Shown here in pieces: positions 47,666-59,470 of a stretch of 64,000 nucleotides of DNA. Below the pieces are notes generated by a model, which was not told where the DNA came from, searched no databases, and saw nothing but the letters and a program-made list of their open reading frames with translations. Position 1 is the stretch's first letter. Each line of letters opens with the position of its first letter. Location of the stretch: the NCBI GenBank assembly GCA_019055375.1, contig JAHQIW010000890.1:1-64000 (forward strand), given 5' to 3'. This DNA is from Parelaphostrongylus tenuis (Eukaryota > Nematoda > Chromadorea > Rhabditida > Metastrongylidae). Both the position numbers and the translations under genes were made by a program.

Positions 47666-48448
47666 TGTTTCATCACGCACGACAAGATTAGACTAGAAAC
47701 GCTGCTCAGATTATGGTGTTTGTGTCACAAAAAAAGGAGAAATCGCTCGGACTCCACTGAGGCAAATCGCTAGGAACAAATCTGGAACCGTTAATCTATG
47801 AAGAAGACGGCAAAAATAACATTTCGTCAAAAGATTAAGTATTATGGCAAAAAAGAGTGAAAACCGTGAAGCATTCTAATTGAACACAAAGTTATCAAAT
47901 AAGGCAATACAGCTCTTCTTTTAAAAGTTTTCTCAGCTTGCTGAATAAAATACTGTCAAAGAAAAAGAAGATACTGGACGAAAGTGCTGGCAACATTGAC
48001 TTTAGTTGTAATTTGATGAACTGACAGGTAAACAAGGAATGGGAACAAAAATAGCAGCACTCCAAGGTCATAACAAAAATCACACCGGACATGAATTCGA
48101 ATCATTCACTGTCTTATCGCCTTCATTGTCGTCGTTGTCGTCCAATCCACCACCGTCGACTTTGCTCCGCCACGCCCCATTATTTGTGCAGCAATCAGGA
48201 GAGAAGTAGTAAATGAAAGGAAAGGGCTGAAGAAAAGTAGTTGATTCGTATGGCGACTGAGAAAGCTTAACCGCTTGCGAAAGTGCCGTCTATAATTTGA
48301 TTACACTATCGAAGAGTGTGGTTGGGTAAGGGAACATTTTCATGAACCGCCTGAACAGTGCCTTCGGAATTCAGAACAAAAACTGTTTAAAACAGTAATG
48401 GCAGCAATAATTGTCATAAAGTAACAACATATTTTCAGATTTTCGACA

Positions 48449-48800
48449 GACTTGTTATGACACTTATACAGTGCAAGACATGTGTTTCGGCAATACAGCC
48501 TCGTCATCGAAAGGTTCAAATAAAGTTATCAGATTATTCTGTTTTGATTGAGGTATCAAAAAACAGTCGGAAAGAAAGCTATGACAATATACGTTTCACC
48601 AGTCACGAGCAATCGAGTGTACAACGCTAGCCGTTGGGTAATCTTATCACCTAACGACACGTGTCAATATTTCGGCGTTGATTCCCTATATAGGAGTATT
48701 TCCCCGCGTGACTGATTGAACCGTAAGGCACCGTGCAAGTGACGAGATTGTAGTGTCGAAACACATGTCGTGCACTGTATAAATGCCATAACAGATCTAA
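48449..48800. mobile_element. Family D MITE with inverted arms of about 55 nt
   Basis: Left arm TGTTATGACACTTATACAGT then GACATGTGTTTCGGC ... CTCGTCA. The right arm is the reverse: GACGAGATTGTAGTG ... CGAAACACATGTCGTGCACT then GCCATAACAG. The unique centre has no ORF, so it is non-autonomous. Confidence 0.7.
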
Positions 48801-48899
48801 TAAAAAGGTCAAAATAAGTTATTGATTATATGTTTCAAGCAAGGCTACGAAAAACAGTTGAATGACAAGTCATAACCATTTATAGTTTCTCCAATCATC

Positions 48900-49555
48900 G
48901 ACAAATTCAAGCAATTTGTAAAAAAAAATCTTAACTCTTTAGAGGGGCACAGCTAAGGTATAAAGTCAGGTCGGCTTGATCGAGGTAAACAAGGTCACTG
49001 AACCTTTCACATTCATCTTTTTACAAACTGTTGTTAACGAGATTATACCACTGATAGCTCCTTGAGCTTCGATGTGGATAGCTTTCACTAAAATAGGTTA
49101 AGGCCATGTATAGAAATACACAGAGTCCAGAACTGGATGACCTTGACAGCGGAATGTTATCGCATTCTTATAATTCACAGATCGATCCCTAGGAACATCA
49201 CTAAGCATTATAAGAGCAAAATTATTGAACGAGGACAAAAGTAAGTTTCATGAGCGACTGCTTGTTGACCCCGGCATTGTTCAATACTTCACAGTTTTTT
49301 CTGGTAAGCTAAAACACGAGGGTATATAACAAAAAAAGTCTTTTGAGCAGCCGTCGTTTTATGGGATTTCACCTTATCACGCTTAATTGACACAGTATAT
49401 TAGACTGATAGCTTGATATGGGAGGTGAACTAGCAATATATGTTATTCTTCGCCGTTGGTCTTCGCGTGGAAAATTTAGTGAAAGACCCATAGAAAGCGA
49501 TGATTGTGTGGAAAAGTTCTTTCGGTTCTATTGCGACTGAAATTTAGACTTGGTT
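48900..49555. other. Intergenic, nothing recognised
   Basis: No supportable gene or repeat. Confidence 0.35.
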
Positions 49556-49559
49556 TTTT

Positions 49560-49960
49560 TCAATGAGCCCATAAGGGATGGCAATAGATCGGTCGCAAAG
49601 CGGAACTCTCAAAAGATCCGAGATTTTGGTTATTCGACTAGTATATTCTTTCCATTTGAAAAGCAATACCTTAATTTTCTGTGTTACTATCATACTCCAT
49701 GAATTTCTCTACATGGTCATATGTTTTCGTGCATATATAGCTTTCTATACGACAAAAACTCTGAGTGCTAAACGTAATCTTCTTTCCGCTCTTACGGCGT
49801 TCTGTGAAAATTTGAGCTATCAAATAACTAGTGAGAGTTTGGTAAAGAGCCACATACAAGCTCAAGCCGAGCTAATGGTGCAAAGTAAGTGTAGAACATA
49901 ATTTTGTTCTCGCTGCAACGTAATGAAAAGGCTTTTCAAAGATCAAACGTACTATTGAAA
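49560..49960. repeat. Family F repeat copy
   Basis: GAGTGCTAAACGTAATCTTC, GCTCTTACGGCGTTCTGTGA and GAGCTATCAAATAACTAG match the intron 13 copy at 26425-26590. The 107-codon frame across it is repeat-derived. Confidence 0.5.
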
Positions 49961-50117
49961 TGGCAGAAACTTAAGCTTTCGAGAAATTTTCAAGTGCCTA
50001 AGAGAAAAGTTTAACCCTTCGAGAAAGGCCTTCAAACAACCATGTACCTCAGCTGGTACCCGTCGCTCCTTAAGGGTTGAAGTATGGATGCGTACGGCTA
50101 GCTGAGTTTGCGAAAAT

Positions 50118-50576
50118 CTAATCCTTCACGTCTCCGAAGAAGGTGACATCCGTCGATAAGTTAGCTGTTTGAATAAATTTCAGTTTGGCATGGCAGCTCA
50201 GTTTTGGCTTGTCGAGAAAACTGTGAACTATGAACAAAAGACAACAGTGCACTGTTGAGGCGATACGTTGAAGCCACCAGAGAGCAAAAATGATGGCTGG
50301 CTCCTTCCTTAGCATTATGGGACTCGATAATTCGTGACACCACAAATCGCAAAATGATAAGAACATATTTTGAAACAGATTTGCATTGAAAGCAAAATTG
50401 AGGCGATGCTGTCTAAGAACTTGGCTACAAAGAATGAAGGGAAACTTTTGATGAAGCCAGTTAGAAGGAATAAAGTTTAACTTTTTTCGATAAAGAAATG
50501 CGATTGTTAACGTCGAAATAAACTTTACCTTCACACAACTAGTGTGGCAAAAATCTGCATACCATTTGGTTCGCAA
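50118..50576 (-). CDS. Unassigned 152-codon ORF
   Basis: The frame is rich in Phe, Leu, Cys and His (for example HQKFPFILCSQVLRQHRLNF) with no recognisable motif. The sister frame is also partly open, which argues for chance or a decayed element rather than a gene. Confidence 0.12.
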   Translation of the reverse strand: MRTKWYADFCHTSCVKVKFISTLTIAFLYRKKLNFIPSNWLHQKFPFILCSQVLRQHRLNFAFNANLFQNMFLSFCDLWCHELSSPIMLRKEPAIIFALWWLQRIASTVHCCLLFIVHSFLDKPKLSCHAKLKFIQTANLSTDVTFFGDVKD

Positions 50577-51894
50577 AGAGAATTATGAAAATTTGCCCCG
50601 ACGACAGGCAAGTACAATTCTAAATAACTGCATAAAAAAGAACAAATCGAAATGATAGACACTGATTTACGTGTGCAATTGTGAGTAGGTGCAGTATAGC
50701 CAGATAGGGAAACATTTTTGAGACATTTGACATTTGAAACCGGTTACAATGTTTTCAAAGACATTAATTCCAACACGGAAAAGAATTTTAATACGCAGAT
50801 ATAGAATAGAAATCTCAAAATTTCTATGAAGCAAAAAATTTTGGAAGAATGTTAATTTGTCTGGAAAAGACCAACAATTAAAATGCACAAATGCTCGTTG
50901 ATTAGATCCATCGTCCTGGCTTAACTACGCCACTCGTCCATACGCTGTCCACAAGTAAGTACCGCATTGCCTGACAGACAAATACACCAACTGCAAATAT
51001 TTTTACGCTCCTTTCAGTTATTTCGTAGTCCCAAATATTCGTAGTCGAGGATTCCTCAAGAAGATTCGTCATTGTTTAATCTCAAAGAACGAGTAGAATT
51101 GTACGAAGTACGTATAAACATAGAGTTATGCCAATCACTCCTGCCAGACTACAAGTAGTATCAAGCGCATGACACTTTCCAAGAAAATTGGATGAAACCA
51201 AACGGCATAAGGCTTCAGTTTTTGATTTATTGCGAAAAGATATTTATAAAGATATCTTAGTAACACCACACCAGGCTTTGTGAGCCGCAGCCTGGATTCA
51301 ATACTCTAAAGAATCAAGTTGGTAGGATTAGAGTCTTCTCCACAGATCTCCAACTGTCCTCGAAATTTGCAATCACGACTCTAAGCCAAATGCAAGTGTT
51401 GAACATCTTCATAACTCAAATCATTCTGCCAGAGGTAAATCCTACTGTGGTAGATCGCAATTCGATACTCAAGGTAAAGTGGTCGCGCTCCTCCGATCCG
51501 TAATTACTAATAAAGGGCAATAATTCAATCGTGATTCACAAAGAAGCTTCCAAAAAGAAGAACAAAAAGTTTGTTATTTTGAAAACAAAGGAAAGAGGTC
51601 ATCGAGATAATAAACAGTCTGAAGTACTGGGAGTGCCGACGAAGAACTCCGAAAAATGGTTCCCCTTGTAATAGTGATACGTCGAGCCTTTGTCTCTTCA
51701 CTATGCTGAGGCTTCCAACTTTATTTCTTCTCAAATCTTCCAACTAAAAAAGCCTATTTAGTTTTCAAAGCTCAAAAGAAGGATATCAAATGGTTTAATA
51801 CTCAGATTTTCGATTGCTATACCATAGCCCGATTTTTTGATGTAAAGGGTTGATGAAATTTGGGGCTCATTGTTGGAACTCTTTTTTCAGAAAT

Positions 51895-52011
51895 ATGTCA
51901 CTGACGCTCAATTTTCTTCTTTTATATTGCTTTATTTCAATAAGACATGGCAACCATCCCCATCCCCCTCCCCCTGCCCCCTCCCCCTGCCCCCCCCCCC
52001 CTGCAGTCTAA
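51895..52011 (+). CDS. Candidate 38-aa ORF: hydrophobic start, Pro/His-rich tail
   Basis: A strong acceptor TTTTTTCAG (51882-51890) lies 4 nt before an ATG. The ORF reads MSLTLNFLLLYCFISIRHGN and then a run of Pro with His, Ala, Ser and Cys, ending in TAA. The start looks like a signal peptide. The tail is simply the C-rich tract in frame, so it may be coincidence. Confidence 0.2.
   Translation: MSLTLNFLLLYCFISIRHGNHPHPPPPAPSPCPPPPAV
51958..52001. repeat. C-rich tract, G-quadruplex-capable on minus strand
   Basis: Seven or more runs of four to eleven C separated by one or two bases. The minus strand therefore has many G-runs able to form a quadruplex. Run length may be misread. Confidence 0.85.
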
Positions 52012-52439
52012 ATCACAAGTTCTAGCTTTTATCTAACGAGTTCTTTTTTCATGACAAGGCACGGTATAAAATTTAGCCATAGGAATGCTGAGACACGATC
52101 AAAACTCGGAGCCTGACCTGAGCCTTGATTTTGTAATTACCGTAACATCTGCGCCTTTGGAAATGTGGTCGGGGGTTGAGAACCTCATCATGCTTGTATA
52201 ACTATTGAGGCTATTAATATGGGGCTGAAATCGGGAAACACAGTAGGGATTGGCGTAAAAAAAATCATACCGCTCGATGCTTACAGTATTGGTTTGAGAA
52301 AAAGAGCTACGTAAGATAGGCCAACAGAGATTCTTACCGTAATCGTTTTGAGTACATGTAATCAACTAGTGGCCCTATCCCGTGATGATCTACAAACAAA
52401 AAAAAAACGCAAAAAAAAACTGTCGTGGAGCGTTGTGGA

Positions 52440-52620
52440 AGGGGGTCGTATCAGCAGCCTTCTTCCTGATGGCTGACTTCACTAAGCACTCATCACAATG
52501 AAGTGCTCGCCGCGCGCGAGCGGCGGGGCGGGACTAGAGCTGAGTCTCCAGTCATCCTTAGATATGTTGACCAAGACTCGCATGTTTGAGAACCCAGAGA
52601 CTGAATTTCCTTGCAGAGCA
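52440..52620. repeat. GC-rich islet with palindrome
   Basis: CTCGCCGCGCGCGAG (about 52506-52520) is a perfect palindrome nested in GC-rich sequence, unlike its surroundings; possibly a repeat. No ORF is called. Confidence 0.5.
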
Positions 52621-53024
52621 AAAGAGCACTGATTTGAATGGCAGCATGCTATAGCAAATCATAGATTAGCTCATACCTGCCTTCGATCTCCACCACTATA
52701 CTCCGAGTAAAGTCGAAAGCACAACGGATCTCTAGACGAAAAGCTCTCCAAAAAATGACAAGAAATTCGGAAAACCAACTAGATGCAGCAATTTATATCT
52801 CCCAAATTTCCGATTTCTCATGCCAAAATGTTGCCCTTAGTCTTGAAAAGATGCTGTCATATATAATCCTAAATAATAAAAAAGAAGAAGATTGCAGGAG
52901 AGACTCTTGCTTGGATCCAGAAAAAAACTCGCACGAAGAAAAGTATATCATTTTCCAAAGCATACTGTTCACTGAGTCCTAATCCATTGCGAACAATGCA
53001 AACACTGTGATATCCGTAGGCACG

Positions 53025-53345
53025 GTAGTTACATTACTCTAAGCATTTTTGGTGGTGGAAGTTAGTGAAGCGATGCATCAGGAAGCAAGATGACGATCAA
53101 GGCCCTGCTTCGATACTCTTTCACAATACTCTCCTGCAATTAAAGAACAAGATGGACTACCTCCAGAAATTTAGGGAGGACCGTCCCGACCCACTATTTT
53201 GCGACATTTATGAAGAAAACAAGATCCTCAAGCAGTAGCCAAAGCAGCACGTGAAATGTTGGAAAATTTTTGTGGAGGACGAATGCGTGAGAAAGAGAAT
53301 TCGCTGCAAGAAATTCCTTGATCCGAACTGCAGTTTCTGATAACT
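53025..53345 (+). repeat. SINE-like element, family H, copy 2
   Basis: Parallels 38390-38700: GAAGCGATGCATCAGGAAGC, GCTTCGATACTCTTTC, GGAGGACGAATGCGTGAGA and TGATCCGAACTGCAG. It ends near GTAAAAAATGCTAAG. Confidence 0.5.
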
Positions 53346-53409
53346 AGTAATGTAAAAAATGCTAAGTTCTAGACTCCTCAGGCCCTTTCCACACGTATTC
53401 CCTAAAATG

Positions 53410-53690
53410 AAGAGTAGAACGTGGGTGCCTTGACCGAGTGGTTGTGATGCTCATCGCGGCGCGTGTAGAACCAAGCTTTACTCCCAACTCTCTGCGGCAG
53501 TAAACAATAACACCCTATAGAAAGTCACATTAAGGCTATCTTCGAGATTGCAAGGAGATTCGCTCAGCCAGAAGTCTACGCCGTTCAAGTAGAAGGCGAA
53601 AAACAAATTGATTGTTAAAAGTACTGAGAGGCGCACAGTAGAAAGAAACGGTATTGTGATGACGAATGAAATAAAATGCTAAGAAGTAAA
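53410..53690 (+). repeat. SINE-like element, family B, copy 2
   Basis: A-box head TTGACCGAGTGGTTGTGATG, then CTCATCGCGGCGCGTGTAGA and CTCTGCGGCAGTAAAC. Its 3' end TTGTGATGACGAATGAAATA is followed by AAATGCTAAG, so the two adjacent SINEs of different families finish with the same bases. Confidence 0.65.
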
Positions 53691-53928
53691 AAGAGCAGAC
53701 CGACGATCTCGGCAAAGTAATTCGTCATTGATTGCGGATTACTATCAAATCAATACTGATTTTAATACGACGTTATGGTTGGACGGCAGAGAATGGGTTT
53801 AGTTCTATGGAAATATTGAGTTGAAATAGTCGTGTATTGAGATATCGGGTCAGTATTTTTACTGATTTAGAGAAAATAAAGGGAGATAATCAGACTGCAA
53901 GTCATTCGCTTTCAAAAAGATAATTGAA

Positions 53929-54306
53929 TAATCGGAAGTCATTTTATTTGACCGCCTACTGCGGTGTTATGATGTTACATTAAACCCAATGATGTAGAGT
54001 GGTGTGCAAAAACGTTTGCGTCAGCCGGCATTCGAACCCAGATAACACCGCAATAGGCGGTCAGGTAAAATGATTTCCGATTAATTATTGAAACCCAATA
54101 ATATCTGTCAACATAAGTGAGTTCAATGTCGATAATGACTGCCGCGCCACTCCGTGGACGGCTGGCTGTTGACAGATAACGCGTTGTTACGTAGAAAAAG
54201 TGCTGTGCAAAACGAGCGTCGGTGGTGCAACGGTTGCTCCCGGAAAGAGTAAGATCTGCGTTCGGATCCCGGCTGACGCAAACGTTTCTGCGCACCACTC
54301 TACAGC
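53929..54306. repeat. Nested fold-back of tRNA-like modules
   Basis: Inner arms: ATAATCGGAAGTCATTTTAT with GACCGCCTACTGCGGTGTTA (53930-53973) mirror 54042-54088. Outer pair: GTAGAGTGGTGTGCAAAAAC-GTTTGCGTCAGCCGG (53995 on) mirrors CCGGCTGACGCAAACG ... GCGCACCACTCTAC (to 54302). The plus module 54216-54306 has TGGTGCAACGGTTGC (A-box-like) and GTTCGGATCCC (B-box-like). Confidence 0.7.
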
Positions 54307-54654
54307 ACTGGATAACTGAGTAGTTAATATTAGTAAAAAATACCATATAACTTGCAGTGGTTTGGACGCTATGGACTTTCATGAGCCTTCCTGGTTGTTA
54401 ACTTGTTGCGCATAATCGAGATTAACTATCTAAGAGGACTTGTACCACCGTCTCTGAAGAAGACAAGGTTGTCCAAACGGTAGCTGAGTAAATTGGATTT
54501 TATCAACGTTGTGTTTGGCTTCTTCAACAAAGAACGTATATTTCAATGGTGATGCCGAAGTTGAAGGAAAATTGATTTTCAATGCTTTTTTTGTTAAGCA
54601 GATCCAAGGTGCCGATAGTAGTGTTCATTAGGAGCAACAGAAGTACAGTACGAA

Positions 54655-54860
54655 ATGAGAATGACTGACGTTTTGGTAAGTCTCGCCTTCTTCAGAGCCT
54701 GTAAAGGCCAAAGTGAGCTGCAATCTGCTCAGTCGAACACTTTATAACTAAGAAGAAAAGAAGTGATATAAAACTTTTTCGATCGCATAGTGAAAGGCTT
54801 TATTTGACATACTCACCGCTGTTGTTTTTTAAGTCTTCCAATCAATGTTCTTTGAAGACA
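54655..54860 (+). repeat. Family C element copy
   Basis: Contains TGACGTTTTGGTAAGTCTCG-CCTTCTTCAGAG, CAGTCGAACACTTTATAAC and CATACTCACCGCTGTTGTTT, colinear with 44480-44720. Confidence 0.5.
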
Positions 54861-54869
54861 AACCGTTCA

Positions 54870-56800
54870 AAGCCCTTCATAGGTGAAAGTGTACCTTACC
54901 GAGGTCGGAAAGATCGTCCCTGAGGTTTGGTGCGAGTCCACGCGTAATTACGAGGCACTTCTCTTTGCGGTTCATTTTTGGCTTTTTAGTATTTATCCAA
55001 ATAGTTTCCAGTGCTTTTCGCGTTGATGTCAAGTCACTGGGCGAGGGTAGTAATTTTTACACTGAATTCTATTCCGTTATATTTTTGTCTCTATGCGCGC
55101 CTTGGGAAGCCTTTGATTGGAGTTACGTTTTTCCACTTAGGTGTTCTTTCATACGGACCTATAGAGTGGCCTAGCCGTTTCGCCATTGTATTCATCTCCA
55201 CATACCTAACAAAAGATTGGGTATATCATACCAGATCTCATGCAATCGCCATTGCTCCCGTTAGGGCAAACTATGTATAATTTCATTCGATCCTAAATTA
55301 CTCAATCCATGCTAAATTTTAAGGCATAGTCGGGTCAGGGAGTAGCTTTTCAGATTATTATAACGCTCTATGTTAGACAACACTAACACCCAATGCTGCA
55401 GGATGAAGTGTCCGGTGAAAATCAAAAGTTTATTAACAGACAATCAGTATCATCAACAACCGCCTCATATATGAGGACATCACCGAGAGAGGTTTGTTTG
55501 AGCGATACTCCGGCAAAGATGATTCGATTCGACGAGAACGAAGGCCAAAATAAGGATGAGCGACTGTGGACAACAGACTCAAATCATCGGTTGTGGAAAA
55601 GACTGAGACGTCGAAAAGTAAACGAATCAAGTTGTTTCTATCAACTTTCTGCTAAAGACTGAAATAACAAGAATTATATGATTGAGTGGTAATACAGAGT
55701 TTAGAGGAAAATTAGTTTTCAAAATATCTAAAAGGATTCCAGAAATTTTGAAAAATTTGAGAAATAGCAAACTGGTGCTCCTTAAGGAAAACCATATTCC
55801 TAAAAGAAACTTGAGAGAGCATGATGGAAAGCTTTTCATGAAAAAAAGGACTAGCAATTATCTATAGCGACGGCTTAATGCTTAGCGACTGAAATGGAAA
55901 AAAAAATTGCTTTTCTGCAAATAACATATAATTTTGATGGCGGACGTGTCAGGTATGAAAGCAGAACATCAAAATGCACAACTACGTAAATGTACTCTAT
56001 GTAAAACCAATTTTTTGGTGGATAAAAGCATACAAGCATGGGAAGATGCATTTATTCAAGAACGATTGTCGAGAGGATTCAATATTCCCAGAGTATCAAT
56101 GCTTTAGTAATTCTAGTCAATTTCTCCCGCACATTACCACCTACACCTGAGCTTTCTAAAATTCTATGATTTCGTCACCATAGGGGAAATGAGGTAGCAC
56201 AGCAGTTCGCTAGGTGCATTTATTACTTGCTAACAATACCCTCAAAAAATCGTTGAAACTCATGCACTTGAACCCAGGAGTAATATTGAAGATTAATGCA
56301 GACATAAACATAGAGATAAAAATGAGTAATAGGCACAGGAGCATTCGACGTTGGTCTATTTCCTATGGATGAGTTATGCATTCGACTTTCCTCGCAACAT
56401 CGTAGAGCTGATGGAATGTATATCTAAATGCATTTACAATGGCTGTCGGGTGCCTTCTGTTGTATCTTACTAGTGTTTCTGTCTTCCTAGACAACTTCCC
56501 ACTAGTTTACCGATTCTATAAGTACTGGATGATTTGATCACTTCGGAGTGAGGAATCGAGCAAAAAACATTCCAGTGAAAATTCCAAACAGTGTCATAGC
56601 AATGTAGCTGAAAAGTGGCATGGATATTTAGGATCAAAATCAAGTCTGGAACAAAATGAATCTTGAAACTCTTAGTTGCACATTTCCACTTTCTTTGTAA
56701 AGCTTAAGTAGTTCTACAGATTGCGAAGAAGTTAGGATCTACAGAAAGAGCTTCTTTTATCCGTATGAGTATCCCTTTAGAGTCGATGTGAGTCTTAACA
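54870..56800. other. Intergenic, nothing confident
   Basis: A frame at 54965 starts with a signal-like MRFIFGFLVFIQIVSSAFRV but has no acceptor or polyadenylation support. A charged frame at 55393-55662 is likewise unsupported. Confidence 0.3.
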
Positions 56801-57534
56801 CGACTATTTTAATGTCTTTTTGCTAAACAGAGCTTTTCTTCAAGATAATTGGTAACAATTCTATAGCCTAAAAAACGGCGAATCTAAATTCTTGCATGAT
56901 TACCAAAAAAGTCTCATTAGTGCGCTGCTGCAGCCAAGAGAAAATAATGCTATTTCCGGGCGCATTGTTTACACGGCTGGCGTATATACTTGGTTTTTTC
57001 CTAAACTTTCAATACTCACTCAATAGCTTGAGAAACGGTGATTCTGGATCTTCAAAAAGGCCATCATGACGTGCACTAAGAGTGAAAAGCTCACTACGTT
57101 TTGCAACCGAAATAGTTAGCCCGTTGCTTCAAAGGGCTTATTTGGTGATATAGAACTAAAATATAATACTAGTACCCAAGCTGCGACAGAACAAGCTCTT
57201 TTCTACGATTCTATGGTGATTCCAACTGCTGAAATATACAAATAATTGAAAATTTGCTGAGAGTTATCAATTGCGTGAAGTAGCATAACTTGCACATAAT
57301 GGACTTTCCATTATTTCCAAATTTTCATCACATATAACTTTATATTTGCACCAAAAACATGGGGAAGGTCTGCACAAAAACATGAAGCGTCAGCGCCATA
57401 TTAGAAACCCTAGAAATTTCCTATCACCCTTTATGGACCAGCTTTGATAAGCAGGTGGCATCGTGTCGTCACCTGCGTGGAAGTCAGACAAGTGTTTCAG
57501 CATGTTTGCGCATGCGTGCCCGCTGGTCCGCCTG

Positions 57535-57690
57535 CTACCACTTCATTAGAAATAAATTACCAAATCCAGATTTCAATCTCACTAAGCACAGAAATTATCC
57601 TTCAATGACCTGATCTTCACAAGCTTTGAAGAAGGCGAAAGCGAAACGTCAGCTGTTGGAATAGATAATATCATGGGAACCTCTTATCAA
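57535..57690 (+). repeat. Family C element copy (partial)
   Basis: CCAGATTTCAATCTCACTAA, GAAGAAGGCGAAAGCGAAAC and GTCAGCTGTTGGAATA match the 3' half of the other copies. Confidence 0.55.
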
Positions 57691-58200
57691 GCTCAGTCAA
57701 AACTAGAATTTTTTCCTAATCGGAAAAAAAAATCCTGATTAAATGACGAAAACCCCTCGCCGCTTCCGCTCGTGGTGTTTTAGTTGTTGTCCCCAAAGAG
57801 TCAGCAATCCTACATTTTTCTTACTCTCCCTATTCTCATCCTCTCTTTACGCATATGCAAGAGATATGCATTATTCTTTTATTGTAGTCAGATGAAGAAT
57901 TTTTTAATCTTCTTAATACTTTCCTAAATCTTTATTCTTTTATTACGTCCTTCTGTTCCTCTTTCTCTAATATATTCCTCTAGTAGTTCAATTAGTCGCC
58001 CTATTTATAGAATAATGACTCGCTTGTGTTTGTCATTTGCATCACCTGCTATCCCTTGTAATTCGAGAGGTTATAAGTTAAGCCTAGCACAGTAGCACAA
58101 CTCATGTTATAGAGCAAAAACACAATCAATCACCTCTAGCGACCCTTGGTGAGGCCGACATCCTTTTTCCCGTAGAACTTAATCCTTTGATCAAAGACAT

Positions 58201-58350
58201 CTAGGAGATTTTAGTGGTGAGCAAAAATTCGATCTTAGGCGGGAGTTGAACCCGCGTTTTATCCCTGCTAGAGGTGATATGATCAAGGTGAAACGCGGAT
58301 TCAACACCCTCGTGAAGTCGAGTTTTTGCTCACCACTAAAATCTCTTAGG
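58201..58350. repeat. Fold-back tRNA-like element, copy c (most symmetric)
   Basis: Left arm (58201-58262) GGAGATTTTAGTGGTGAGCA, then GGGAGTTGAACCCGCGTTTT. Right arm (58285-58350) GAAACGCGGATTCAACACCC, then GTTTTTGCTCACCACTAAAA. Arms of about 60 nt with a loop of about 22 nt; the arms hold a B-box-like GGATTCAACAC / GTTGAACCC. Confidence 0.75.
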
Positions 58351-58354
58351 TGTA

Positions 58355-59340
58355 TATGAGACACCATAATACTGCGAAAAAGCAGTAAAAACTTCAGAGA
58401 TCCTGATGAAACAGTCTAGTTTAACAGTTACTGCTGTTGATTGCAAGACAGTTTTTTACTTTGCTCCATGGTCTTTACAAATCCTTGCCTGAACATTGGG
58501 ACAGTGTCTCAAATAGAAAACTGACCTATGAAAAGGGTAATATTATTTTCTCTCAAGACGTCTCGCAGAAAAATCCAAAAATGAAAGTAAAATGGAAACC
58601 ATTCACAAGGAATGCGAACCTACTAGGACTTATTTTACCCATACAAAGAGTACAATCAAACATTGAGGTTACATATCTGGAACGACAGTACTTGTGAGTA
58701 GGAATAACTGATGTGAACGACTTCTTTTTAGATGTTTGGAAGAAAATAATCTATGATTCCGGAACTTGTATGATGTTAAACCTCAAGGAACAAATTTTTT
58801 TCCGCTCAGAAAATGACATCATTATTTTCATGAAAGCAAATGACAGATCTTTGGCAGGAATCTTAGGAAAACAGTCAGAGTAATCAAAAACTTTGCACGA
58901 GGAGATTCCGTTGTAAAAAAAACACTAACAAAATCGACCAAACATCTTCAATTTTTCAGAGGCAGAAGTAGCTAGTATTCAACTTCATGGTTAGAAAAAC
59001 TTTCATCACATTAGCAACAATTCTTTTAGTTTCGGAGTGAGAAATCTCAGCACTACGAGGAAAACTATAACACTCAAATTTTCGATGGTCTATAGTGATT
59101 TCTTTAGAGAGAAAATTGCGGAAGCCAACGTCAATGTCCTTATTAAGATAATAGTTGTCGTAGACGGCAATTCACTTCTGGCGATGCTTTTTAGTATTGA
59201 ATTTTGTCCTTCGAAAACCACATACCGAACTTCTAGTACTACAGAGTTTCTTCCTATTTTAGACCACAATATTATGGAAATCGGAAAAGTTAAAGAGGAT
59301 ATGTAACAAATGTTTCAATCGACTATTTTGAGATATCGCT
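58355..59340. other. Intergenic, nothing confident
   Basis: Frames at 58437-58697 and 59037-59306 have no start context. The first contains YKSLPEHWDSV, faintly like a mariner C-terminus. Confidence 0.3.
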
Positions 59341-59344
59341 TTAG

Positions 59345-59470
59345 AACAATATAACCGTTCATGAGGTCTGCTATGGGCACTTGTCCAGAGCATGCAAGTG
59401 TTTCGGCTTTGAAACCTCGTCAGTTGCACGGTGCCTTCTCGTCAACTCAGTTCCTCGGAGATCTACCCCT
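59345..59470. repeat. Family D repeat fragment
   Basis: GCATGCAAGTGTTTCGGC, then CCTCGTCAGTTGCACGGTGC, matches one arm of the family D elements. Confidence 0.55.

Noticed and set aside
54216..54290. Functional tRNA gene
   Set aside because: A- and B-box-like sequences and a pairable outer stem are present, but no proper T-stem or anticodon arm forms, and inverted copies show it is a repeat. The same reasoning applies to the other tRNA-like modules.
58437..58697. Mariner C-terminus (YKSLPEHWDSV)
   Set aside because: One short resemblance without the neighbouring motifs; not enough to call.
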